A stretch of 64,000 nucleotides of DNA from assembly GCA_029721515.1 (NCBI GenBank), contig CM056556.1, positions 27,484,669 through 27,548,668 on the forward strand, written 5' to 3'. Below are positions 13,736 to 24,460 of this stretch, piece by piece; within the stretch, counting starts at the first letter, position 1; the number at the start of each line of letters is the position of its first letter. Origin of the DNA: Synanceia verrucosa. Its lineage: Eukaryota; Chordata; Actinopteri; Perciformes; Synanceiidae. Made by a program: the position numbers and the translations under genes. Under the pieces are notes generated by a model. That model was given only the letters and a program-made list of their open reading frames with translations, was not told the origin of the DNA and ran no database searches.

Positions 13736-13998
13736 TATTCTATTCAGCTGCTGGAAAATCTCAACACTTGAGGAGCTGCAACATTTATTTCTGCACAAAC
13801 TGCAAATTCACTTCACTTGGTATTCTAAAGCTAAACTCTGTCTGTCCTGTGCTCCACCGGCTCACTGGGTTGTTCTGATTTCTTGTCCTACATGCTCGGT
13901 TTACAGGAGAGGAATCGTACACACTGGATCTTTAGATCATGATGAAGCTCAATGATATGTTTCTTATGCATCATGTATTTTCTCTGCTGTTCTTCCAG

Positions 13999-14094
13999 GG
14001 TTCAAGTGTCCTGTCTGCTCCAAATCTGTGGCGTCCAATGAAATGGAAGTTCACTTCATCATGTGTCTAAGCAAGCCTCGGCTCTCCTACAACG
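13999..14094 (+). CDS. znrf1: znrf1 coding exon (zinc finger half)
   Basis: ZNRF1 is a membrane-associated E3 ubiquitin ligase with a zinc finger next to a C-terminal RING. This exon encodes (G)FKCPVCSKSVASNEMEVH then FIMCLSKPRLSYN, with the C-x2-C ... H ... C ligands of the zinc finger. SKSVAS and MCLSKPRLSYN fit ZNRF1 better than ZNRF2. The acceptor is TTCCAG/GG and the donor ACG/GTAAGG. It enters with two bases completing a Gly codon and leaves with one base of an Asp codon, which the next exon completes. The preceding exon, with the myristoylation-type N-terminus known for the family, lies outside the window. Confidence 0.93.
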
Positions 14095-14536
14095 GTAAGG
14101 AGTGCTTTTGTCTCTCTGTTGTTCACTTTCAGGCTGGATCTACAGGGCAGGAAAGGTTTTTACTCTGCTAGTTTACTTTTTTACATTCATTTGTAGAAAA
14201 ATAAATGTGTTCAGGTGCATTTAATAACTACAGCTCCCATGAGTAGTGACGTGGGAAAACTGCATGTTGGTGCTCAATGACCAAGATTTCAAGATAATGT
14301 ACCAAGATAATGCACCTGTCCTTTAACATTTATCTGGTCCCCAGAGGTTCATGCTCATGGAAGAGGGTGATCAGCTCCAGATCATTTTAGCAAATCACTG
14401 CATGTCGCATGAGAAGTTATGGCCCAAGACTGCCTCTAACCTTTTACATTATAGTCAATATCATTTGACAAATGAATCGGATGGAACGACTGCCAAAAAA
14501 AGAGGGGCAGTCGACAAGAAATGAATATGCCGACCC

Positions 14537-14882
14537 TTAAACGGACACTGTGTAATTTTTTCTCCCATCTAGTGGTTAAATTTGACTTTGCATGCATTGT
14601 AACATGGTTGGAACTACGGTAAGTGGAATGGGTCGACTCCTGGACGGCCACTATCACCACGGATCCCCGGCCCGGAGCTCCAGTCATTTTTCCCCGGACC
14701 TCCACAGACCTCCTACGGTCCGGAGGACTTCCCGGCGGGCTCCGGTCGGCCGTGGACAGGCATGGGGTGCTCCCAGGCGGCCACTTGCCGCGGATCCCTG
14801 GCCCGGAGCTCTGGTCATTTTATGGCCCTTTTACGCTTTTTTGGCGTAAAAGGGTGTAAAACCTTACACAGTGTCCCTTTAA
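14537..14882. mobile_element. TTAA-flanked GC-rich MITE, family B, complete
   Basis: TTAA occurs at both edges. The left terminus ACGGACACTGTGTAA and the inverted right terminus AGGGACACTGTGTAA match at 14 of 15 bases. Inside is a GC-rich core that repeats itself: GGATCCCCGGCCCGGAGCTC near 14660 and GGATCCCTGGCCCGGAGCTC near 14790. A short hairpin (CTTTTACGCC-type arms around 14827-14851) lies near the right end. No transposase frame is present. The structure fits a non-autonomous piggyBac-like or Kolobok-like element. Confidence 0.75.
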
Positions 14883-15321
14883 GTTAGCCTTACTTTAGAG
14901 GACATAAACTAGCAGATATAAAGTGTATCGTCACACTAAAACAGACAGAAGTGTTCACTCAGTAACCATGACGATCAGCAGGGCTGCAGGAGCCAGACAT
15001 GTCAGGCTTCTTTCTTTATTGATCGTCTGTTCCCTCATCCCTCACTGTCCAACCACCAACACACTGATCAGACCCACTGTTTCCACTGATCCATTACTGC
15101 TCAGTGTGCGGCATGTTTGAGGGAAGGACACCTGCTTTAATCTTAAAGGAAAACAGCACACTTAAAGGAACCGACCAGTGAAAGAGGAGAGATGGCTAGC
15201 TGGCTGTTGTGCTCCATAAAATACAGTCAAATAGGCTAATCTTTCTTATCGTCAAAGGTGATCGATCAATCAATCAAATCAAATCAAAAGTGAATACAAC
15301 AAAATCAATTTTGAAGTTAAC

Positions 15322-15420
15322 TTAAAGGTACACTGTGTAAGGTTTCAAGTATTTTATTACCTCAACGTCTTCATTCATAAATAGATCCTCATTGGTGTAA
15401 AATAACATATGCCACCAGTC
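15322..15420. mobile_element. MITE fragment with family-B-like terminus
   Basis: Begins TTAAAGGTACACTGTGTAAG, nearly the same terminus as the element at 14537-14882 but with a different interior. No matching right end is found, so it is probably truncated. Confidence 0.5.
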
Positions 15421-15433
15421 TGACTTATCCTCC

Positions 15434-15556
15434 TGTGATGCAGTACTATTTCCTCGCTGTGATGCAGTACTACTACCTCACTGTGGTGCAGTACTACTAC
15501 CTCGCTGTGATGCAGTACTACTACCTCACTATGATACAGTACTACTACCTCACTGC
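15434..15556. repeat. 24-bp minisatellite, about 5 copies
   Basis: Tandem units of TGTGATGCAGTACTACTACC followed by TCGC/TCAC, period 24. On the minus strand this gives a short repeated EVVVLHHS peptide, which is not taken as coding. Confidence 0.9.
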
Positions 15557-15829
15557 TGTAGAACATGTTTGAATTGCTTGTTTTGTACTGAATTGAAAAC
15601 TGTGGAAAGCAGTAAATCCTCACAGTGGGAGAGCAGGTATTTTGGTATTTTGTCTTTAATTTAATAAAAAAAATAAAGGATCAAAGTTTCACCTTTTAAA
15701 AAGCACCAATAAGAGCAGGAGGCTCGGTGCATCGTTTAGTGTTACTCTCAGTGAGAGCCAGGGATATTTATGAATGGAATAAAAAGAGTGAGTAATATCA
15801 GTGCTGCAGACTCACTGTCTACCGTCCAC

Positions 15830-16156
15830 TCTGCTGTTTCAAAGAGGACCGTTCACTGTGTCAGTGCTTCAGTTCACGTCCATGAGGATACGTGGAGTCA
15901 GGTTCAACAGCATCCTCTGTCACATGCAGACTCACTGGGATATAAGGCCTGAGAATACCTTTGTAAAGGTGCCATACTTTTTTCTAACAAGCCAATCAGA
16001 GCAGGGTTTTTTGGGGAGGGGAGTATGAATACAGGTCAGTTCTGACAGTATGAGGACAATAATGTGTTTTTGGACATTAAAGCATGTAAACATGTTCTAG
16101 CAGAAACCCAAAATATCAGGTATGAGCCTGAAATGAGCATGAAATGTCTCCTTTAA
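15830..16156 (-). mobile_element. MITE fragment, TTAA-type
   Basis: Read on the minus strand it begins TTAAAGGAGACATTTCATGC, continues with GGGTTTCTGCTAGAACATGT and ends near a CTGATTGGCTTG block. This pattern is familiar from an abundant percomorph repeat. The distal end is not defined. Confidence 0.5.
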
Positions 16157-16453
16157 TTGTGTCTCACCTGGTTGCTTTGATTGACAGCAGCCATGTCCAT
16201 TCACTGACTGATGGTCACCTGTTTGACTCCAGACTGAAGGTCACCTTGTAGGAGTCTGTTTGTGCGTCTCTGCTGGTAAAAACCACACCAGCTAAATCAT
16301 GTAAAGTTGTAACAGGACGACGAGGAGGGAGGTCTTTTTACGGCTCCACAAATAACATCCAGCTAAGCCCATAAGGCCAGTGCAGTAAAACATAATGTAA
16401 GTTTGAAGGCTGTTGCTGGATTCAAAGCGTGAGAGGAAAGAAGATTGAGTGGC

Positions 16454-16460
<7 letters not shown>

Positions 16461-16502
<42 letters not shown>
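16461..16502. repeat. (GA)21 microsatellite
   Basis: Perfect GA run within znrf1 intron 2. Confidence 0.95.
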
Positions 16503-16505
<3 letters not shown>

Positions 16506-17044
16506 TGTCTTCAGGAAATGGGATCTGGAGTGATGGAGTGGCCTGATGGCTGATAACGGAGGGTAAAAGGAGAAAGTTCCTCTCTTCATTCTGCAGCTCT
16601 GTCTGTCCTGTCACTCTCTATTTCCAGCAAATTACTCTCCCTCCGTCTGCCCTCCAGGTGGAGGTGAACGAGTCCTAAGACCTCCTAACTAGACCTGATG
16701 TCCAGCTGGTTTCATCAGTATCTGGACTCTGGACCAGAAGCTTCTTGGATGATGAGAGGAGAAACATCTTCTACAAACCTCAAACAGCCCAGTTGACTCT
16801 TTGCTGCTCTTTTTGATTTATCAGACAAACAACAAACTCCACTGACTTTAAGAGACTTTAAGGGTCTTTAAGGGACTTTAGCCACAAACATAAACACTTT
16901 TCTCAAAGTCCAATAATCTCCTGCAAAGTCTGTCAGTAAATAACTCCATTTTAATTTGTCAGTTTCATTATCATCACATACATGCAGTTTTTGTTGGGCA
17001 ATTTGCTGAACTCTGTTGTAGTAAAATTTACCTGACACACCTAT

Positions 17045-17460
17045 AAAGAACAGACGGTGGTGGAAGTAAGTATTTATTTTTACTTTTCTCACTTAAGTAA
17101 AAGTAGCAGTACCACCATGTATAAGTACGATTATTACTAATAAATTAATAATACTACGATTACTAATAATAGTCAAAATACTGATGTGAAAATATACTGA
17201 AAGTAGCAAAAGTAAAAGTACACTCATTATACAGAATGGCTCCTTTAAACATAACATATATTAAATTATTGGGTTTTATTTGATTCTGATTGGTTGCAGG
17301 GTGTCCATTAATACATAATAATAATAATACTAATAATAATAACAATGATAATAAAGTCATATATTTAATCTGCAAAGTAACTAAATGAAATAAAATAAAA
17401 TATATGGAGTAAAAAGTCTAATATTTAGTGAGGTAAAAATATAAAGTAGCAGAAAATGGA
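17045..17460. repeat. Interspersed repeat rich in AAGTAAAAGTA
   Basis: Contains GGTGGTGGAAGTAAGTA, AAGTAAAAGTAGCAGTA and AAAGTAAAAGTACAC. These are typical of a fish repeat that reads GTGGTGGAAAGTAACTAAGT in better copies. The body is AT-rich with TAATAA runs. Family and limits are uncertain. Confidence 0.5.
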
Positions 17461-18813
17461 AGCTAAGGTAGCTAAGAAGAGCTAGCAGCAGTCTGCAGAT
17501 GCTGGGGCTGGTGTCTATAGAAACTTTACTCTGCTCATCAGTTTGTCCTTATTTAAACCTTACTTAAACCTGTATTAATGATGAGAAGAAGTGCAGGTTC
17601 TTCTGATGCATGAAGTCATTGTTTTCACCTGCTAGTCTCCAGTGTTTGCACTCAGGTGTGGTGTGAACAGTCTGCTGGTCTGAAAGTCTTGCAGTGTGAA
17701 CTGGAGGCACATTTTCACTGCACACCAACAACAGCTGGATGAAGCAGCTTCACAGTGTGTCACTAAACGTCCTCTCTTCGCCTCTCTGAATGATCACAAA
17801 CCTGCAGACTGTACAAATCTGACCACTGGATCTTTTCTGGGCTTCCTGCTAAATATAGCTCCTCACAGAGAGGATGAGGGGCCACATAAGAGTCAGGAAG
17901 GAGGTATGGAGACCTAGAAACATCCACCATGAATGAGGGAGAGAGAGAGAAAGGTGAGAGACTCACTGTTCAGCTCAGGTCTTTGGAGGACACAGAAAGA
18001 CTCCTCCAACTCACAACTGATGTCAAACGTCTGCAGGCGACCAGGAGAGACAGCTGAAAGTCAAGAGGGAAGCAGGGAAGACAGAGCTCCTGACTGAGAG
18101 ACCAAGCACACATTTTAATCACATTTTCCACCGAGTGCAGAGAAAAAATCGCAGCAAACAAAAAGCAACCAAGGTGCAGGACGTCACTTTCCAGTTTCCA
18201 CACCTATAAACTCTATGAACACGTTTATGTTCCAGTCACAAAGCTGTGATGAAGCCATCGTGGAGCAGCAGGACATCAGCCTTTAACATTTCCAACCACT
18301 GCTTTTTTTAAACCTTGACCATGCAGATGATTATTGATGACCTCATCTTCATTGAGCTCAACATCCATGTGATGTTCTAGTCTCTTCCTTGGTGCACTAC
18401 AGTCTGCTGTTGTACTGCAGTGACCTAGTTTCAGCTCCTGGAAACTGGATATCGGGTATGATGCTGGAACATAAGGGGTTAAAAGCTCACTGGTGAAATA
18501 CTTCTTAAATTAACAATAAAATCTTATAATCATGTAAATTTCACAGGAGTCAGTGGAGGTTAGCTGAGCGCTGGTGTGAGAGCTGCAGTCTCTCTGCATG
18601 ACCTCATTTTTTAAAAACATGTCACAGGTGAAGGAAACAAGCCTCAGATTGAACTCACTGTGCACTCTCAGGCAGACGCTCACTTTTGGGGAGTTGATTA
18701 ATCTCACTGTGTTTCCTGGTTGGATTTATTTGCTGCTGAGTAGATTCCTGCGATTTAATCCAGAGCGCTGTGGGAGAGATGCTTGGTGTTTTCAGGGGGA
18801 GGTGGAGGAAGGA

Positions 18814-18841
18814 CGGATAGATGGATGGATGGATGGATGGA
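18814..18841. repeat. (GATG)n microsatellite
   Basis: Six to seven GATG units. Confidence 0.9.
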
Positions 18842-19119
18842 GGAGCATTCTGCTGTGAACAATAGACTAAAGGACGAGGTCAGAAGAGGAGAGCGAGCTA
18901 GAGGGAGGAGGAGGAGAGTGGGGTTATGGGAGTTCACTGATGAACTAAGCTGATTTGTCTTCAGAGCATATGTCTTCTGTCTGTCCCTCCATCTACCAGT
19001 CTACATCTGTTTGTCTGTCTAAAAGTGTCTGCTATCATTCAGGCTACGGGTGCATTTTTTTACTTAAATTCATGAAAAATTCACGTTCATTTCTTTGGCG
19101 CATACTGATCTGTGATCTG

Positions 19120-19120
<1 letters not shown>

Positions 19121-19178
<58 letters not shown>
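19121..19178. repeat. (TG)29 tract abutting znrf1 exon 3 acceptor
   Basis: A perfect 58-bp TG run that ends nine bases before the exon (spacer CCACTACAG). It occupies the place where a polypyrimidine tract would normally lie and is complementary to the CA run at 19306-19353. Confidence 0.95.
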
Positions 19179-19179
<1 letters not shown>

Positions 19180-19187
19180 CACTACAG

Positions 19188-19293
19188 ATGACGTGTTGGC
19201 GAGGGATGCCGGTGAGTGTGTGATCTGTCTAGAGGAGCTGCAGCAAGGGGACACCATAGCCAGACTGCCGTGCCTCTGCATCTACCACAAAAG
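19188..19293 (+). CDS. znrf1: znrf1 coding exon (RING, first part)
   Basis: Encodes DDVLARDAGECVICLEELQQ then GDTIARLPCLCIYHK(S), the N-terminal and central part of the RING domain that recruits the E2 enzyme. CVIC supplies the first metal ligand pair, and CLCIYH supplies the middle ligands. The acceptor is ACTACAG/ATGACG and the donor AAAAG/GTGATA. The phase joins the previous exon (G/AT = Asp) and the next (AG/C = Ser) exactly. At 106 bp the exon is not a multiple of three, so skipping it would shift the frame and destroy the RING. It is bracketed by (TG)29 nine bases upstream and (CA)24 twelve bases downstream. Confidence 0.95.
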
Positions 19294-19303
19294 GTGATAC
19301 CAG

Positions 19304-19355
<52 letters not shown>

Positions 19356-20513
19356 CTTGAATCACTGGCTGTTATATAATTTTGCTGCTTCTAATTAAAT
19401 CCACTCACTGCTCTCCAGTAGCACTCCTTAAAGACGGACAGCAGTAGTAGATCATTCAGACTGAATCTTTTGATAATAAACATGCTGTGTGTCATATTTC
19501 TAAACACCAGTGCATCACTGTCACATTCACTGTGATAGTCTGGGATGGTTTCCATTAATCAGTGATGCTCTTTGAGGGAAGTCTGCTCAGTTCATGCACA
19601 GCTGTCTGAGCTGGATCAGCATCACTCCTTCATCTGTTAGCTTTGGTGTCGCTGTGATACTGGAAACACTATCGATGTTCAATACCGTTATCAATGCCAC
19701 AGAGAAAAACTGACATTGAGAAAACAATTTAAGAATTTTATTCAAAGATGAACATAACGAGGCACAGTTCAATGAATCGATCTGGTTCACTTTGAGAGCA
19801 AAATTAAGACATTCAAGAGTCTTTATTGTCTTTATGCACACATAACGGAATTTAGTAGTCTCTCTGGGCTCAAAGGCACACATAAATAAGAAATAAAAAT
19901 AAAGATATGAAAGATATAACCTATGATTTGACTTTGATAACTACAACATTAGCATCAGTAGAGGTAATGTAAATATACAAGCACAGATTTTGGATGACTT
20001 TGTCTTACTTTATATTGTACTTGACTGTTTTATTATTTGCTCCATTATACGACACACAACTGTTATAATTAGATGTGCAGCTATACATGAGCTAATGTGA
20101 AATACTTTTCACGTGTTAATGTGAAGTAAATGTAATAAAAAGGCAACACAGTGCTTTGCTGACTTTACCTGATAATGGAGAGTCTCTCCATGGTGCTGTT
20201 ACTACTTCATTTAAATTTATTAAGTAATAAACACACTAACACAAACAGAGAGGTGCTGTTAAAAGGCACAAAACAGTAAAATGAGACGTTTGAAAGCTTG
20301 AAATAATGCATGTGTGAGTACTGTATTACTGCTGCTGTGCTTCCCTCCAGCTCCCATTTAAATCCTGTGTAAGGTGTGTGTTCTGGATGTGTGGGGGTTG
20401 AATGAAGCCTTCCAGCATGTTCCTCTGCAGCACCAGTCCATGTCTGATGATCTCTCTCTCAGCTGCTTCCTCTGTCTGCAGACTGACTAAATGAAGTGTG
20501 TGTCTGTGTGCAG
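19294..20513 (+). other. znrf1: znrf1 intron 3
   Basis: A 1.2-kb AT-rich intron from GTGATA to TGTGCAG. Apart from the (CA)24 run near its 5' end, I see no recognisable feature. Confidence 0.85.
19306..19353. repeat. (CA)24 tract just after znrf1 exon 3 donor
   Basis: A perfect 48-bp CA run beginning twelve bases after the exon. It is complementary to the TG run upstream of the same exon. Confidence 0.95.
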
Positions 20514-20571
20514 CTGTATAGACTCGTGGTTTGAGATCAACCGGTCCTGCCCTGAACACCCGTCTGACTGA
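20514..20571 (+). CDS. znrf1: znrf1 last coding exon (RING end and stop)
   Basis: Encodes (S)CIDSWFEINRSCPEHPSD and a TGA stop, closing the RING with the CPEH sequence typical of ZNRF proteins in place of the usual CPxC. KSCIDSWFE matches ZNRF1; ZNRF2 has KGCIDEWFE. The terminal PSD instead of PAD is a small difference from human ZNRF1. The exon appears to continue 34 bases past the stop to a strong donor, TCAAG/GTGAGA, at 20605/20606, which implies a spliced 3' UTR. That distance is under the roughly 50 nt that would trigger nonsense-mediated decay. Confidence 0.95.
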
Positions 20572-20605
20572 ACGAGCAGCAGGCCCTCTATGAACACTGT
20601 TCAAG

Positions 20606-21607
20606 GTGAGACACACTGCTGTCTGGATGCTCATATCTGCAAGAGAAGATGTGAGAGTACAAACAGGATATACAGACGCTATCATGTTGGTTTGCTGTGG
20701 TCCAGTCACTGGTGATATAGATGATAAGAAAGTATTATTATTATGTATGGGAAGACTTCAAACATAACCATACCTGTTTTACATTGTGAAGATGAAAAAT
20801 GTGAATAAGAATAAGAATAATATCTTGTTCAGAACTTTCAAAGGTTACGACATGCAGAAACAGAATAAAACCACCTACAATAAAAACTCAAACCAACTGC
20901 TCACAGATCATTTTTTTAAGTGTTTATTTGTACAGAGACAAACTCAATGCTGCTCCTGTCCAGAACAAATCACACCTCCTCTCCTCTGTCATTTATCTGC
21001 AGTGTTGAACTAAAACAGTGGCAGACTGTAATGAAGGCAGAGGACATAAGAGAGGAAGCATTGGAGCTCCTTTAGAGAAACTGTGCTCTTTTCGTGGTTA
21101 CCACCGACTTCCACGTCATTTCACTCTCACTGAAATCTGTTTGAAGCTTTTCATTCAAGAGGAATGCTAACATTAGCCTGCTCATTACCACGATGCTAGC
21201 ATGCTGATGTCACTTTTGCTAATTAGCGCTAAGCACAGTGTCATTAGCTCTGCAGGTATTTCTTCACAAGGAAGGGAACATGAATGTGTGGAGCAAACTG
21301 CATCAGCTGAGACATTTAAACTAAAACCCTAAAATATTAATAACATCATAGTGGCTCTAGATAAGGACCACTATCCATAGAGCCATGCTGATAGAAATGA
21401 CAGATAATTAGTGGCGTAATATTGGGGCTAAAGGTCGTCTTGAAAACGAATTATTTTGTTGAAAAAGTACATGCACACGCTTTCTTTTCTGGTTTGTTGT
21501 CATTAAATAATATGTTGCTTGAGAAACCACATACCACCACAAATCATGCATCATTTGTCCCACTCTCTGTCTGTTCGTGTCCCACCCGTCCTCCCGTCTG
21601 TCTGCAG
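20606..21607 (+). other. znrf1: Probable znrf1 3' UTR intron
   Basis: Bounded by TCAAG/GTGAGA after the stop codon and a classic pyrimidine-rich acceptor, CCCGTCTGTCTGCAG, at 21607. Around 21161-21262 is a repeat rich in GCTAACATTAGC and ATGCTAGCATGCTGATG, also seen near 33041. Nothing else is recognised. Confidence 0.6.
21161..21262. repeat. GCTAGCATGC-rich interspersed repeat
   Basis: Contains GCTAACATTAGCCTGCTCAT and GATGCTAGCATGCTGATGTC, then TTTGCTAATTAGCGCTAAGC. It belongs to the same family as the segment at 33041-33120, which is common in fish introns. Confidence 0.55.
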
Positions 21608-22402
21608 GACATCTCCTGGTCTTGCCGTGGACATCTGGACGAAGACACAACCAAATCTGATGAAACAATCAAAGCGATCACCACCCACTTATCCTGACAG
21701 AGCCCACCATCCTAACCAAGATACTCATTCCTTGTGAACTGAACCCCAAAAACTGACTGTCAAACCATGGTTCCCGAGCCCTGCAGAGGACGCTGCTTCC
21801 CTCCTCTCCCACCTCTCCAGGCTAACAGTCCCTTAAAGGGCTTCATCTGCCTCAACTCCCCCTCCAACTCAAGCGGCAGTTGCCTCCCTGACAAGCTCAG
21901 GTCCTTGCAGGCCTCCAGCAGCTGGATCCAGGCCTGTCAGTCATCAGTGTCCAGCCCTCCATGGCCTTAACTGGGGAGGGGAGCGGAAGCAGAGCAGGGA
22001 AGAGAAGGAGGAGGGAGGACGAAGGAAACCATACAAGCAGGATGAGAAGGAGGAGGAAAGAAACAAATCAAGCTCTGAGACTTTTATATTATTTGGTGGG
22101 TCTCTCATCTCATGACAGTGACATCCTCCATCACAGACTGCTTCTTTCTCATAGCTCCTGCCTCAGTTCTGCGCCTTTCCTCTCCAATTTGACTCATAGT
22201 AATAAAATCCCCAAAATGCTTCTTAGATCTGGATTGTGCACAGCTGGCAGGCAGGGAGGGAGACTGGGATGTCAGCTTGTCTTGTATGTCGAAGATGAAG
22301 GATCTAAAGTCGGACTGGGGGTGGAGAGGAGCGTCCTGAGCATGCTCAGTTCTGACTGGGAGGATGGGGCCAGCAGTGTAGTTTACGCTCCTCCTGTGTA
22401 AC

Positions 22403-22698
22403 GTGTGTGTGCGTGTGTGTGTGTGTGTGAAAGGTCAGTGCAGAGGGCTGACAGTGCTGCTGTGTGTGTGTGTGTGTGTGTGTCTGTATTGAAATGTTTA
22501 CAGCGTAGATGTCCATGTCCCCTGTGTGTGTGACTGGCAGTCCTCCCTTTACTTTGCTGATGTTTACAGCTGCAGAGAAGCGACATGACAAACTGTAAAT
22601 TACACACCGAACCTTTCGTTTTTAAATCTGCCAGGTTTTTCATGTGATCATGATTAGTCATTTTCTTGAATGTGAGAGTGTGCGTCTCTGTGCAGATG

Positions 22699-22730
<32 letters not shown>
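22403..22730. repeat. Cluster of three (TG)n tracts
   Basis: TG runs at about 22403-22429, 22461-22482 and 22701-22730 inside the presumed znrf1 3' UTR. As RNA they would be UG repeats, sites of the kind bound by CELF and TDP-43 proteins. Confidence 0.85.
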
Positions 22731-22732
<2 letters not shown>

Positions 22733-24436
22733 ACTTTAAAGGCGCCTCTTGGTCTACGCTACTGTCGGTTCCCCACGTTGTGTTTCTGCTAGAGCAGGTC
22801 TGGCTGACTGCGACTGGAGACACGAGCCACTCAGATCCAAAAAAGGACTCTGTAGTCCTCTGTGGATCCACTGGACGGGGCTTATTTATTCATTTGTTCA
22901 TATTTAATGAGATTTGTTTAATATTCCGATCATGTGAGGTGTTATTCAGAATGCCAAGAGCTGATGTATGAAGACTTCTACAACTCAACATACAAACAAA
23001 CTGCATTTACAAAGCTACTGTAAACAAATGGTGGAATAAATTGTGCTAGATGACAGAGTCTATTTTCACTTTGCTTCTGTGATTCCAGACTGAACAGCAC
23101 CAAACATCTCAATCCTGATGCTCAGCCTGTGTCATACCTGTGTGTTAATGGAGCAGTAAAAACATCCTCTCCTGTACCATTCCTGAAAACAAAACAACAG
23201 CATGGTGGACATCTTTAAGCACTACAATACCCATGATCCTTTGCATTTATTACCACAGAAGAGAGGGAAGAGCAGATCAGCTGCAGTAGATTCAGGTCTC
23301 GTTGTTGTGAGCTAAATATTCAGGCAGGACGTTAAAAATTAAAAATAATTTTTTTAAAAATAAAAAAGGAGAACATTAAGCTTCAGTCTCCATCACAGCA
23401 AACTCAAAAGAAACACAAAAGACAAAAGAAAAACATGATTAAATGACACTAAATTCCCAATTTATGTATATTGTTCACAAGTACTCTTTTTTTTTGAAAA
23501 ATGAAAAACAAAACTCTGTTGTAGATGCCCGTTTGACCTGTTTGTTTGTTTTTTGGTTCCTGTCAAAGGGAAGAGTCACAACACAACAGACATTACATTT
23601 GAGCCAGAAATACATCATGTATACTATGGAGAGTGCCGATAAACGCACTCCATAACTAATAATGTTGAAACACAACAAAAGACATGTTGCTCACAGCTCT
23701 TACACTGCTGACATTGTGGGGAGTCAGGCGATGCTTTCAGGGCCACCAGCCTTCAGGAGAGTTTTCAGAGTTTGAATATTGGCAGGAAATGGCTGATCAG
23801 AGCCGACAGCTTGACTATCGTCCATTTCTACCAGCAGCAGATGCCACATGATGGTCCTTCCTGTGTTTTGGGTGTGACTTGAGGAACACCACAGCTTGAT
23901 CCCTGCACTTCAAACTACACTATGATGCTTTTTCTACTCCTCATTTCTCCTGAGCAGAAATCTGCAGCTGCCAATTTCAGCTCATTACATGCATTTCCAG
24001 TGTAAGATAGGTGTGAGCATTTTAATGGGACTTTACCTGAAGTGCGATGTAAGGCATCATAAGGCCTGTAAACAGCATGAAACAATGACTACTGTAAGAG
24101 GTGTGAGGGACACCAAAGCATGTCCACTAGAGGATAGTCTGTTGGTGTCATGTTTTGTCTTGTAGAGGAAGTAAATGTTACACACCCGTTAATGTGCAGA
24201 ACCAGCAGATGGGACTTATTGATGCTATCATTTTGTTTTCCTTATGAAGCAGCATAAATACTTTGTTAAATAGCTGGCTACTGGTCCATTTGAAGCCTTC
24301 ATGTTATACAGCTTTAACAGAGTTTCAGAAAGTATTCAATCCCACTAGAGTTTTTTTTTCTTATCAAATTTGATTTGATATCAACACACTTTTGCTCATA
24401 ATGTGGTTATGATGCCTCATCAACACCACCTCCTCA

Positions 24437-24442
24437 AATAAA
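24437..24442 (+). terminator. znrf1: Candidate znrf1 poly(A) signal
   Basis: AATAAA followed by AGTTACTCTGTTACTGCTG and a CTGTTCCCTGTT element. Other AATAAA hexamers occur earlier (for example near 22201 and 23035), so several ends are possible. Confidence 0.4.
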
Positions 24443-24460
24443 GTTACTCTGTTACTGCTG

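Larger units (their letters stand above)
1..13998 (+). other. znrf1: znrf1 intron 1 (partial, 5' end outside window)
   Basis: No coding exon of a recognisable gene is found before 13999, where the first visible znrf1 exon starts in the middle of a codon. The upstream coding exon, expected to begin MGGKQS, is not seen, so this stretch is inferred to be first-intron sequence. It carries the transposon fragments, microsatellites and minisatellite listed separately. I see nothing recognisable in roughly 1-770, 3250-4800, 5200-8200, 8260-9820 and 10800-12640 beyond short AT-rich or low-complexity patches. Open frames there are short and unlike known proteins. Confidence 0.7.
14095..19187 (+). other. 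znrf1: znrf1 intron 2
   Basis: A 5.1-kb intron between GTAAGG and CTACAG. It holds a GC-rich TTAA MITE, a 24-bp minisatellite, other MITE fragments, GA and GATG microsatellites and, directly before the acceptor, a (TG)29 tract. About 17460-18800 contains nothing I recognise. Confidence 0.85.
21608..24460 (+). other. znrf1: Probable znrf1 3' UTR exon
   Basis: Begins after CTGTCTGCAG with GACATCTCCTGGTCTTGCC. No continuous frame fits a known protein, and the 146-codon frame at 21961-22401 does not resemble any family I know. Three TG runs lie at 22403-22730. A candidate poly(A) signal at 24437 is followed by GT-rich sequence, giving an exon of about 2.85 kb. A long 3' UTR is expected for ZNRF1, but the exact end is inference. 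Confidence 0.5.

Noticed and set aside
12642..13955. 437-codon open frame, the longest in the window
   Set aside because: It is entirely a translation of the 33-bp minisatellite plus a short unique tail. The other two + frames and one reverse frame are also open, so openness comes from unit length and composition, not coding selection.
1..13998. Search for the znrf1 first coding exon (MGGKQS...)
   Set aside because: No such frame or a ~130-codon Gly/Ser-rich exon is seen; it must lie upstream of the window.
21961..22401. 146-codon open frame beginning MALTGEGSGS
   Set aside because: Lies in the presumed znrf1 3' UTR and has no resemblance to a known domain. It is overlapped by TG-repeat sequence at its end and has no splice or promoter context of its own.
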